12,176 nucleotides of DNA from an uncultured Eubacteriales bacterium (GTDB taxonomy: Bacteria; Bacillota; Clostridia; Christensenellales; CAG-917), in the NCBI GenBank assembly GCA_900551145.1, contig URUQ01000028.1, positions 1 to 12,176 of the forward strand, in the 5' to 3' direction. Below are positions 1 to 5,676 of the stretch, piece by piece; the first letter of the stretch is position 1, and each line of letters starts with the position of its first letter. Below the pieces are notes generated by a model that did not search any database, had not been told where the DNA came from, and was given only the letters and a program-made list of their open reading frames with translations. A program made the position numbers and the translations under genes.

Positions 1-13
1 GTATAAGAGACAG
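1..13. other. Tn5/Nextera mosaic-end adapter remnant at contig edge
   Basis: The first 13 bases, GTATAAGAGACAG, are identical to the last 13 bases of the 19-bp Tn5 mosaic end used in Nextera libraries (AGATGTGTATAAGAGACAG). The match sits exactly at the window edge, which is what an untrimmed adapter at a contig end gives. Genomic sequence therefore probably begins at base 14. A chance match this long at exactly the end is very unlikely. A real Tn5-like transposon end is possible but less likely, because nothing else of a transposon is visible. Confidence 0.88.
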
Positions 14-43
14 CTTTTGAGTGCCTCTTCGATTTTTTGATTG

Positions 44-556
44 TCAATAGGTTTTTACGTCGTCGTTTTTGTATGTGCAAAAACGAATCGTATAGCCGTT
101 GTCGTCAATGGGCTCACCTTTTTCGACGAGCTTCCAGTTTTCTAGTTCGTCGAGGTTTTGGTGGAATACTTCCGCGCCGCCGTCGGCGTCGACTTTGGTT
201 ACGTACGCCGTGTCGCAATAGGGAAGCAGAGTGCGATACATCATTGCTCCGCCGATTACGTAAACGTCGTCTTGGTCGTATTTTTTGATTTCGGCAAACA
301 ACTCGTCAACGGACTTTACGAGGACATAGCCTTTGGTGTCGGCATCGGATTGTTCTCCGTTTGGGTTGAGAACGATATTTACGCGGTTTTTGAGGGGCAT
401 ACCGTTCGGAAAAGACAAAAGGGTATTGCTGCCCATTACGACCACTTTACCGCGCGTATGCTCGACGAAATGGCGCATATCCGCTTTGAGATTGAAGAGC
501 AAATCGTTCTTTTTGCCCAATCCCCATTTGTTATCGACTGCAAATATAGTTTTCAT
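44..556 (-). CDS. folA: Dihydrofolate reductase
   Basis: This enzyme reduces dihydrofolate to tetrahydrofolate with NADPH in the cytosol, regenerating the folate that thymidylate synthase oxidises. The product is 170 aa, normal for bacterial DHFR. Residues 5-14 hold the AVDxxWGLG start of the fold. The active-site acid is D26 in the NLKADM segment, preceded by L20-F21 where E. coli has Pro-Trp. VVVMGSNT (38-45) is the cofactor-binding strand, NRVNIVL (57-63) follows, and VYVIGGAMMY near residues 98-107 is the conserved GG-x3-Y motif. The usual GR(K/H)T motif is GSNT here, so the Arg that normally contacts the NADPH phosphate is replaced by Ser. The start is fixed by AAGG 6 bases upstream of the ATG. 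The gene follows thyA after 8 bp, so the two are almost certainly co-transcribed. It is complete at the C-terminus, although it lies near the contig edge. Confidence 0.95.
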   Translation of the reverse strand: MKTIFAVDNKWGLGKKNDLLFNLKADMRHFVEHTRGKVVVMGSNTLLSFPNGMPLKNRVNIVLNPNGEQSDADTKGYVLVKSVDELFAEIKKYDQDDVYVIGGAMMYRTLLPYCDTAYVTKVDADGGAEVFHQNLDELENWKLVEKGEPIDDNGYTIRFCTYKNDDVKTY

Positions 557-564
557 ATCGTGCC

Positions 565-1395
565 TTAAATTGCCACTTCGATTTTCTTGTCGAGTTTGGT
601 GTATTGATAGTTTTCAAGTTCAAAATCGTCCACGGTGAAGTCGTAGAAGTTTTTGACGTCCTTGTTCATTTTGAAGGTCGGAGCGGGATATTGCGGATTT
701 TGCAAAACCTCCTCGACGATAGGTACGTGACGGTCATAGATATGAGCGTCGCTAATGACGTGTACGAACTCTCCGACTTCAAGTCCGCTTACTTGCGCAA
801 ACATATGCAAAAGAACCGCGTATTGCACGACATTCCAGTTGTTTGCGGTGAGGGTGTCTTGACTGCGTTGGTTGAGTATGCCGTTGAGCTTGTTCCCCGT
901 GACGTTGAAAGTCATCGAATACGCGCAAGGGTAGAGGTGCATCTCGTGCAAGTCTTGGAAATTGTAGATATTGGTGAGGATACGTCTCGATTGAGGATTG
1001 TGTTTGAGGTCGTAAAGCACTCTGTCCACTTGGTCGAATTCGCCCTCGGGATACACGCTCTTGATGCCGAGTTGATAGCCGTACGCCTTGCCTATAGACC
1101 CCGTTTCGTCCGCCCAACTGTCCCAAATATGGGAGTTGAGGTCATGCACGTTGTTGCTCTTTTTTTGCCAAATCCACAAGATTTCGTCGATTGCGGATTT
1201 GAAAGCGGTGCGACGAAGCGTGATTATAGGAAACTCTTTTGAAAGGTCGTATCTATTGACGATGCAAAACTTTTTTATAGTGTGCGCGGGAGTGCCGTCA
1301 AGCCATTTTGGGCGGACTTCAAGTCCTTCGTCGCTTATGCCTTCGTCAAGAATTTGTCTGCAAGTATCGATAAAAATTTTGTCAGCAATGCTCAT
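565..1395 (-). CDS. thyA: Thymidylate synthase (ThyA)
   Basis: This enzyme converts dUMP to dTMP using methylenetetrahydrofolate, producing the dihydrofolate that the downstream DHFR recycles. From the ATG at 1395 the protein is 276 aa. An upstream in-frame ATG at 1446 is rejected because it lies inside a hairpin, whereas the 1395 start has AAAGG and begins the conserved fold. Visible motifs are TPAHT (35-39), LWIWQKKSNNV (73-83), the phosphate-binding SRR (136-138), the catalytic Cys in LYPCAY (C157), QRSQD (176-180), N188 in the segment equivalent to GxPFN, DAHIYDRH (216-223) and a C-terminal KIEVAI. The strongest resemblance I recognise is to the Bacillus/phage phi3T-type enzyme (shared ELLWIWQ-, YDFTxDDF-type segments). 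The GxPF part of the dUMP loop reads TANNW here, as in some Bacillota enzymes. The gene sits between a GH2 hydrolase 75 bp upstream and folA 8 bp downstream. Confidence 0.96.
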   Translation of the reverse strand: MSIADKIFIDTCRQILDEGISDEGLEVRPKWLDGTPAHTIKKFCIVNRYDLSKEFPIITLRRTAFKSAIDEILWIWQKKSNNVHDLNSHIWDSWADETGSIGKAYGYQLGIKSVYPEGEFDQVDRVLYDLKHNPQSRRILTNIYNFQDLHEMHLYPCAYSMTFNVTGNKLNGILNQRSQDTLTANNWNVVQYAVLLHMFAQVSGLEVGEFVHVISDAHIYDRHVPIVEEVLQNPQYPAPTFKMNKDVKNFYDFTVDDFELENYQYTKLDKKIEVAI

Positions 1396-1425
1396 ATATT
1401 TCGTGCCTTTTGTGCATAATCGGCA

Positions 1426-1454
1426 CTTTACACTTGCATTTTGCAAGTGTAAAG
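1426..1454 (-). repeat. Perfect 13-bp inverted repeat in the GH2-thyA gap
   Basis: Arms at 1426-1438 (CTTTACACTTGCA) and 1442-1454 are exact reverse complements around a 3-nt loop. On the minus strand the hairpin begins 16 nt after the GH2 stop and ends 30 nt before the thyA start. No U-run follows on either strand, so it is not a standard intrinsic terminator. It could be an intercistronic mRNA-stabilising hairpin, a leaky terminator, a thyA leader element or a protein-binding palindrome. A second weak pairing, GTGCC with GGCAC (minus strand, 1426-1403), could cover the thyA Shine-Dalgarno. Confidence 0.75.
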
Positions 1455-1470
1455 CGACGTTTTGGTGGTA

Positions 1471-3231
1471 TTAGTCTTTGATAACGAGTTGTGCGTTGAT
1501 GTCGCGCATCATATCTACGGGTACTTTGATGACCTTTCTGTCGTAGGTGACGAGACCGTTCATCTCTTGCTCGACGTCGCTCACTTCCGTATAGATGCAA
1601 GCGGACAAGCCTTTGTCAATTTTGGGTACTATCTTTGTTTCGTACAACTTCTTGATCGCCGCCGCAATCGCTTCGGGTTTCTTGTAGATGCGATATCCGA
1701 ATTGATTGTTGGGACTGTACATATGTCCTTCCGTCTTGATGGCGTATCCGCCGAATTCACTGAGGATATAGCAACGATCGTCATTCTTCGGTACGAAGAT
1801 GGGCTTGAAGTAGATGTGCAAGCTCTTGGTGTCGGACGTGCCTTTGCCTTGATCGTTCCAACCGCTAACGCTGTCGATGAGACGGGTGGGGTCGATTGCC
1901 TTCATCTCTTTGGTGATACGCACAGAATCGAATTGTCCCCAACCTTCGTTGAAAGGCACCCATACTGCCAAAGAGACGACGTTTTTGAGGTGGTTCATAG
2001 TGACGCGGAGTTCTCTTTCAAACTCGTCTCTGCCTTCTTTGTCGGCGCGAGCAAGTTTCCTATAACCGGACTCGCTGTCATCTTTGATGTGGTACTCGAA
2101 CACGGTTGCAAGCAAGCCTATGTAGAAGAGATTGTATTTGCTTCCGCCGCTCACCATATCTTGCCAGACGAGGATACCTTCCTTGTCGCAGTGATAGTAC
2201 CAGCGAAGAGGCTCGATTTTGATATGCTTACGGAGCATATTGAAGCCCATAGACTTGACCATTTTGACGTCCCATTCGAGCGCGGCGTTGGAGGGAGGCG
2301 TAAGCATACCGTCCGACCAATAACCTTGGTCAAGCAAGCCCGTATGGAAGTATGGTTTGTTGTTGAGACCCATACGCTTGAAGCCCTTGGAGTCCGTAAC
2401 CCAACTGAATTTGCGCATACCGAAGTAGGATTTGACGATATCGTTGCCCACTTTGAACGCTACGTCGTAAAGTTTGGGATTTTCGGGAGACCAAAGTTCG
2501 TAATTTTCGAGCTTGATTTGAGCCGTGTCACCGTCAAAGCGACCGCTGTAAATCGCGTCTGCGCCGTCCATAATAATGACGTCGACTGGCACGTTTGCGG
2601 ATTTGACGAACTTGAAGTTGATGGTGTCGTTGTCGATATCGGGGACGATTGTCACGTCTTTGAGATATACGTCGTCCATACTTTCAAGCCATACGCTTTG
2701 CCAAATGCCGGATTGCGGGGTGTACCAAATTCCGCCCGGTTTGGAAGATTGTTTGGCGTGAGTATGATATTTGGTGTCGCAAGGGTCGGTAACGACGAGT
2801 TCGATGACGTTTTCACCCGCTTTTACGAGTGAAGACACGTCAAATTCAAACGGAACGTAACCGCCGATATGCTCGCCCACGGATGCGCCGTTGAGCTTGA
2901 CTTCGCAAATCATATCCACCGCGTCGAAGTGAATGACTGTGTGCGCCTTCACAAAGGACGGATCGAGCACGAAAGTGCGATGATAATAAAGCACGTCGTC
3001 GGGCGTTACGCGCGTACCCTCGGGAAGCCCAGAAAGCAAACTTTCCGGTGAGAAAGGAACGAGGATCTTGCCTTGATACTTTCCGTCGAATTTTTCGCTC
3101 TTGCGAAGTATTGCGTAATCCCACTCTCCGTTGAGCGTCACGTAACTATTTCTCGCAAATTGCGGACGCGGATACTCCGAAAGAGGCGTTGCGCCAACTT
3201 CAAACGGTGTACGAAGTCTAACAGTTTTCAT
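1471..3231 (-). CDS. Glycoside hydrolase family 2 (intracellular beta-glycosidase)
   Basis: This is a retaining beta-glycosidase of the GH2 clan (beta-galactosidase, beta-glucuronidase and beta-mannosidase relatives); the substrate cannot be told from sequence. The product is 586 aa from the ATG at 3231, which has GGAGGA just upstream; upstream ATGs lie before the promoter and are rejected. Domain order: N-terminal sugar-binding jelly roll (about 1-185, with LNGEWDYA at 33-40 and HIGGYVPFEFDVS at 121-133), Ig-like sandwich (about 186-280), and TIM barrel (about 285-586). The barrel carries GFNMLRKHIKIEP (329-341), where many GH2 enzymes have NxxRxSHYP. The acid/base Glu is E429 in FNEGWGQ and the nucleophile is E492 in LSEFGGY. 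There is no signal peptide, so it probably acts on imported oligosaccharides in the cytosol. No sugar transporter or regulator lies next to it. It has its own promoter, divergent from yfcE. Confidence 0.93.
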   Translation of the reverse strand: MKTVRLRTPFEVGATPLSEYPRPQFARNSYVTLNGEWDYAILRKSEKFDGKYQGKILVPFSPESLLSGLPEGTRVTPDDVLYYHRTFVLDPSFVKAHTVIHFDAVDMICEVKLNGASVGEHIGGYVPFEFDVSSLVKAGENVIELVVTDPCDTKYHTHAKQSSKPGGIWYTPQSGIWQSVWLESMDDVYLKDVTIVPDIDNDTINFKFVKSANVPVDVIIMDGADAIYSGRFDGDTAQIKLENYELWSPENPKLYDVAFKVGNDIVKSYFGMRKFSWVTDSKGFKRMGLNNKPYFHTGLLDQGYWSDGMLTPPSNAALEWDVKMVKSMGFNMLRKHIKIEPLRWYYHCDKEGILVWQDMVSGGSKYNLFYIGLLATVFEYHIKDDSESGYRKLARADKEGRDEFERELRVTMNHLKNVVSLAVWVPFNEGWGQFDSVRITKEMKAIDPTRLIDSVSGWNDQGKGTSDTKSLHIYFKPIFVPKNDDRCYILSEFGGYAIKTEGHMYSPNNQFGYRIYKKPEAIAAAIKKLYETKIVPKIDKGLSACIYTEVSDVEQEMNGLVTYDRKVIKVPVDMMRDINAQLVIKD

Positions 3232-3256
3232 ATTTTCCTCCAAATAGATATAAATC

Positions 3257-3285
3257 ATTATAACACAACATATCTGCCTCGACAA
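3257..3285 (-). promoter_or_regulatory. Sigma-A promoter of the GH2-thyA-folA unit
   Basis: Reading the minus strand, TTGTCG (3285-3280, 4/6 to TTGACA) and TATAAT (3262-3257, perfect) are separated by 17 bp, and TGT directly before the -10 gives an extended -10. The predicted transcript start near 3250 leaves a leader of about 20 nt with GGAGGA. It is divergent from the yfcE promoter, 30 bp away. Confidence 0.8.
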
Positions 3286-3315
3286 TAGCAAATGTGCAAA
3301 ATTCACGGCAACATT

Positions 3316-3344
3316 TTGACTATTTTGCGCCGTTGTGCTATACT
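3316..3344 (+). promoter_or_regulatory. Sigma-A promoter of yfcE
   Basis: TTGACT (3316-3321) and TATACT (3339-3344) are separated by 17 bp, each 5/6 to consensus, with TGC before the -10 (extended -10). Transcription should begin near 3351, and GAGGAGG at 3356-3362 lies 8 nt before the ATG, so the leader is very short (about 20 nt). This is one of the best promoters in the window and suggests steady expression. Confidence 0.87.
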
Positions 3345-3370
3345 TTGAACAAATCGAGGAGGCAAACATC

Positions 3371-3928
3371 ATGCGCTTGTTTATAGGCTCGGATATTCAC
3401 GGCTCGTCCGCGAACGTAGCAAGATTTTTGGATATAGTGCAAAAGGCACGCAAAGAGGACGATACTACCAAGGTCGTACTATTGGGTGATATCTACAACC
3501 ACGGTCCTCGCAATCCTTTCCCCGAAGGCTATGCGCCGATGAAAGTTGCCCAAATGCTCAACGGCGCAAAGGACTATATAACCGTCATCAAAGGCAATTG
3601 CGACAGCGAAGTCGATCAAATGATAAGCGAATTTCCCATAAATTCCGACTTTACGATGGACTGGCAAGGTCGCACGGTGTACTTCACGCACGGACACAAA
3701 TGCAATCCCGATCTTCCGCCCAAGGACGCAAAAAAGGGCGATATCGTGTTTTACGGACACTTCCATAGAGCAATGATTGAAGAAAAGGACGGCATTATCT
3801 ACGTCTGCGTCGGCGCACTCGGACTTTCCCCCGAAGGCGTTGAACGCTCGTATGCAATTCTCGACGAGCATAGCATCACCGTCAAAACCCTCGAAGGCGA
3901 CAAAACGATTATCCAAATGGACATTTGA
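3371..3928 (+). CDS. yfcE: YfcE-type metallophosphodiesterase
   Basis: This is a small calcineurin-like phosphoesterase of the YfcE/MJ0936 group. These are cytosolic, Mn-dependent and active on phosphodiester model substrates; the natural substrate is unsettled. The protein is 185 aa against 184 in E. coli YfcE, and the two align throughout. Metal ligands are D8 and H10 (SDIHG), D40 (GDIYNHGPRN, 39-48), N76 (GNCDSEVDQM, 75-84), H107 (THGH, 106-109) and H130/H132 (YGHFH). PEGYAP at 51-56 is also shared with E. coli YfcE. The terminal substrate-loop motif NPGS of E. coli is VCVGALG here. The start at 3371 is chosen for the Shine-Dalgarno at 3356 and because an earlier ATG at 3335 overlaps the -10 box. 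It is a single-gene unit, with its own promoter and terminator. Confidence 0.93.
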   Translation: MRLFIGSDIHGSSANVARFLDIVQKARKEDDTTKVVLLGDIYNHGPRNPFPEGYAPMKVAQMLNGAKDYITVIKGNCDSEVDQMISEFPINSDFTMDWQGRTVYFTHGHKCNPDLPPKDAKKGDIVFYGHFHRAMIEEKDGIIYVCVGALGLSPEGVERSYAILDEHSITVKTLEGDKTIIQMDI

Positions 3929-3954
3929 TTATATCATACCTAATTATTTAATTA

Positions 3955-3991
3955 TCGCGCAAAACAAAATGAAGTTTTGCGCGATTTTTTT
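3955..3991 (+). terminator. Intrinsic terminator of yfcE
   Basis: An 11-bp perfect stem (3955-3965 with 3974-3984, GC-rich at the base) encloses an 8-nt loop and is followed by seven T residues (3985-3991). It lies 26 bp after the yfcE stop and separates that gene from the lipoprotein unit. Confidence 0.93.
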
Positions 3992-4017
3992 ATCTTTTCA
4001 AGTATAATTCTTTATTA

Positions 4018-4057
4018 TTCGACAAAATTCGACAACACAAGACAATATCCGACAATA
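4018..4057 (+). repeat. Four GACAA boxes with exact 10-bp period
   Basis: GACAA occurs at 4021, 4031, 4041 and 4051 with exact 10-bp spacing. The 10-bp units are TTCGACAAAA, TTCGACAACA, CAAGACAATA and TCCGACAATA. The array lies in the 278-bp gap between yfcE and the lipoprotein gene, about 60-100 bp upstream of the candidate promoter. One helical turn per unit would put all boxes on one DNA face, as for a cooperatively binding activator. I do not recognise the cognate regulator. A chance tandem remnant is the alternative. Confidence 0.7.
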
Positions 4058-4088
4058 TAAGCCATTCCGTAACGGTGCATTATATTGT
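4052..4088. repeat. Dyad ACAATATAA / TTATATTGT in the lipoprotein upstream region
   Basis: Nine-bp arms at 4052-4060 and 4080-4088 are exact inverted copies. Between them a smaller palindrome, CCGT-A-ACGG (4067-4075), is centred on the same axis to within a base. The left arm overlaps the fourth GACAA box, and the right arm reads as an inverted copy of that box. The whole is followed closely by the candidate promoter. It could be a regulator site or a cruciform; no U-run follows, so it is not a terminator. Confidence 0.65.
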
Positions 4089-4092
4089 AAAA

Positions 4093-4127
4093 TTGGTGTG
4101 GAAAAAGTTGTGCGTATATGATATTAT
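4093..4127 (+). promoter_or_regulatory. Candidate promoter of the lipoprotein-micropeptide unit
   Basis: TGATATTAT at 4119-4127 is an extended -10 (TGn followed by TATTAT). A -35 is poor: TTGGTG at 4093-4098 fits better with the overlapping TATGAT at 4117-4122 (18-bp spacer). Either choice starts transcription near 4130-4136. A weak -35 would fit dependence on an activator bound at the GACAA array, but that is inference. Confidence 0.5.
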
Positions 4128-4134
4128 GATATTA

Positions 4135-4154
4135 GGCGCAAAGCAATTTGTGCC
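4135..4154 (+). promoter_or_regulatory. 5'-leader hairpin with GCAA tetraloop
   Basis: An 8-bp stem (4135-4142 with 4147-4154, one G-U pair) is closed by GCAA, a GNRA tetraloop. It would lie at or very near the 5' end of the transcript if the -10 at 4122-4127 is used, as mRNA-stabilising 5' hairpins do. There is no U-run after it. Further down, AAGGAGG at 4179-4185 is a second Shine-Dalgarno-like site with no start codon at a useful distance; the working one is GGAGGA at 4195-4200. Confidence 0.55.
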
Positions 4155-4206
4155 GAGAACGAAACGAGATGTCTATATAAGGAGGCATCCAAACGGAGGA
4201 TCTATT

Positions 4207-5256
4207 ATGAAAAAGAAACTGGCAATCATCGCAATGATCGTATTGCTGTGCACGGCACTCGTATTGTGTGCTTGTGACGCCCCGGACAAAGACGGTGGAG
4301 GTACGCCCGTTGCTTGCAATTGTCCCAATTGCCACGACGGAGTGTGCGGTTGTGACCAATGCAAAGGTGATTCCGATACGCCAAAGCCTGAATATTATGA
4401 GAATTTGAAGTTTAGAGACACTGTAAATTACGATATGGACGCTGGGGAGACCGCAAAGTTTGCAGTGAAAAACGATTATAACGGAAAATATATCGTCGCA
4501 ATCGATACCACTGCTTTTGAAGTGTATATGGACGAACAAAAAGCAACGGCAACGGCCGACGGCTTTGTCGTAGACGTATGGAAAACGGGGCAAACGATGA
4601 AAATAACCAACGTGTCCGACCAAACGAAAAATCTATCGTTCACGTTTGACGTCGTTGCAAACGATACTGGGGAAAGTGGGTATTATGCCGTTAAAAATAC
4701 ATTGCACATCGTACGCATTGTCGTATCCGAAACTAAAATGTATACGTTTAAGTGTAGCGAAAATGAAAACATTATAGATATTTATAATTTGAACAGCGCA
4801 GGTATATTGCTCAGAACGCGTTTGCTTGACGGATATAACGCAACGGACGAAATAGATTTGTTTTTAACGAGTGGTGCAGAATATTACGTTGTCACCGAAT
4901 ACAACAACGATACGGTGGGCACCGGTAGCTTGCAAGTAAATGAGCAAACGAGAGAGATAAAATTCAACGACGATACGATTTTTGACACGCTAAAATACGG
5001 TAATTTCTTTTATGCAAAATTCGTAGTGCCACAAGGTAATGAAACGGGTGAGTTTGTTATAAAAATTACGGGCGTCGAAACACAAGGTAAAGACTATTAC
5101 AATTTTAGATTGATAAATGATAAGGGAGAATTGTGTTGGATTAACTCTTCAAATTATCAAATGACGACGTACAATCTGCGTGCGGGGGAAACTTATTATA
5201 TAGGCATTAGAGCTTACAACGCTACAAAGGTTTCTTACACCATTACGGTGAAGTAA
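4207..5256 (+). CDS. Cysteine-cluster lipoprotein of unknown function
   Basis: I do not recognise the family. The 349-aa product starts at the ATG at 4207, 6 nt after GGAGGA. Upstream in-frame ATGs lie in the promoter region. Residues 1-22 form a lipoprotein signal (MKKK, hydrophobic core, lipobox LCAC) with lipidation expected at C23, so the protein should be anchored on the outer face of the membrane. Residues 37-52 hold two copies of CxCxxC exactly 10 residues apart (C37, C39, C42 and C47, C49, C52), a likely metal or disulfide knot. From about 60 onward the sequence is polar and beta-rich, with perhaps three sandwich-like modules (about 60-165, 166-270, 275-349) rich in Tyr, Thr and Asn, suggesting an extracellular binding or adhesion role. 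The gene is more AT-rich than its neighbours, which may indicate transfer. It is followed after 24 bp by a micropeptide gene and shares its terminator. Confidence 0.85.
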   Translation: MKKKLAIIAMIVLLCTALVLCACDAPDKDGGGTPVACNCPNCHDGVCGCDQCKGDSDTPKPEYYENLKFRDTVNYDMDAGETAKFAVKNDYNGKYIVAIDTTAFEVYMDEQKATATADGFVVDVWKTGQTMKITNVSDQTKNLSFTFDVVANDTGESGYYAVKNTLHIVRIVVSETKMYTFKCSENENIIDIYNLNSAGILLRTRLLDGYNATDEIDLFLTSGAEYYVVTEYNNDTVGTGSLQVNEQTREIKFNDDTIFDTLKYGNFFYAKFVVPQGNETGEFVIKITGVETQGKDYYNFRLINDKGELCWINSSNYQMTTYNLRAGETYYIGIRAYNATKVSYTITVK

Positions 5257-5280
5257 TAACAAAAAACAAAGGAGGACAAA

Positions 5281-5418
5281 ATGAAAAAATTCTTGGTAAT
5301 ACTTGGAATTTTGATGCTGGCAAGTATGGGGATGGTTTTATTCAATGTCACGGGTGACATTGCGTTTGCAACAGACGGCGTGCTTGCAATCGATGAAGGA
5401 ATGTATGCCAACAAATAA
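5281..5418 (+). CDS. 45-aa putative secreted micropeptide
   Basis: A short ORF of 45 codons starts with ATG at 5281, preceded at ideal distance (5 nt) by AAAGGAGG (5268-5275), one of the strongest Shine-Dalgarno sites in the window. The protein begins MKKFLVILGILMLASMG, a typical signal peptide or single membrane helix (residues 4-21). AFA-T at residues 28-31 is a good signal-peptidase site, which would release a 15-residue acidic peptide (TDGVLAIDEGMYANK). It lies 24 bp after the lipoprotein gene and 20 bp before a terminator, so it belongs to that transcript. Function is unknown. It may be a signalling peptide, a small membrane protein or a partner of the lipoprotein. There is no Cys, and no double-Gly leader. 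Confidence 0.72.
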   Translation: MKKFLVILGILMLASMGMVLFNVTGDIAFATDGVLAIDEGMYANK

Positions 5419-5438
5419 TCCTCTTTTTCATAAAAACG

Positions 5439-5464
5439 AAAAGCACTCTTCGGAGTGCTTTTTT
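5439..5464 (+). terminator. UUCG-loop terminator, probably bidirectional
   Basis: A 10-bp stem (5439-5448 with 5453-5462) is closed by a TTCG tetraloop, with T residues at 5459-5464. It ends the lipoprotein-micropeptide unit. On the minus strand the same stem is followed by TTTTCGTTTTT, so it can also stop transcription from the convergent yhbY unit, whose last gene ends 28 bp away. Confidence 0.93.
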
Positions 5465-5492
5465 GATGCCGTTTGGAGCGTTTTTCGCGTTA

Positions 5493-5675
5493 TTACCAAT
5501 CTTCGCGGTGGTTGATTTTTACGTCGTCGTAATACTCGAAGTATTTTTGTTTGTAGCGTTGAGTTTCGCTACGATGACGTTTGAGTTCCTCGCGGGCGGC
5601 TTTTTTTGCCTCTGTGGAGGGAGTGCCGTCTTCAACTTCGTTGACGGGCGTAAGTCTTGCTTTTTCGTAGTCCAT
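5493..5675 (-). CDS. Conserved-looking 60-aa charged protein coupled to yhbY
   Basis: I do not recognise this protein. It is 60 aa, very hydrophilic, with a predicted amphipathic helix (about 20-50, rich in Lys, Arg, Glu and Tyr: EELKRHRSETQRYKQKYFEY) and a DDVKINHREDW end. It has no signal peptide or membrane segment, so it is cytosolic. Its ATG follows the yhbY stop by one base (TGATATG), with only a weak Shine-Dalgarno, which points to translational coupling. The basic and aromatic helix would fit an RNA- or ribosome-associated helper of YhbY, but this is inference from position alone. A terminator lies just downstream. Confidence 0.72.
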   Translation of the reverse strand: MDYEKARLTPVNEVEDGTPSTEAKKAAREELKRHRSETQRYKQKYFEYYDDVKINHREDW

Positions 5676-5676
5676 A

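Noticed and set aside
1396..1446. Longer thyA start at 1446
   Set aside because: The ATG falls inside the 13-bp hairpin, has no Shine-Dalgarno, and adds 17 residues not found in ThyA.
1462..2832. Long open frame (456 codons) on the plus strand opposite the GH2 gene
   Set aside because: It lies entirely antisense to a gene with intact catalytic motifs, has no ribosome binding site, and its translation shows no recognisable fold; codon bias of the GH2 gene explains the open frame.
4018..4057. CRISPR array or replication iterons
   Set aside because: The 10-bp units are too short for CRISPR repeats and spacers, and no replication initiator gene or DnaA box cluster is near.
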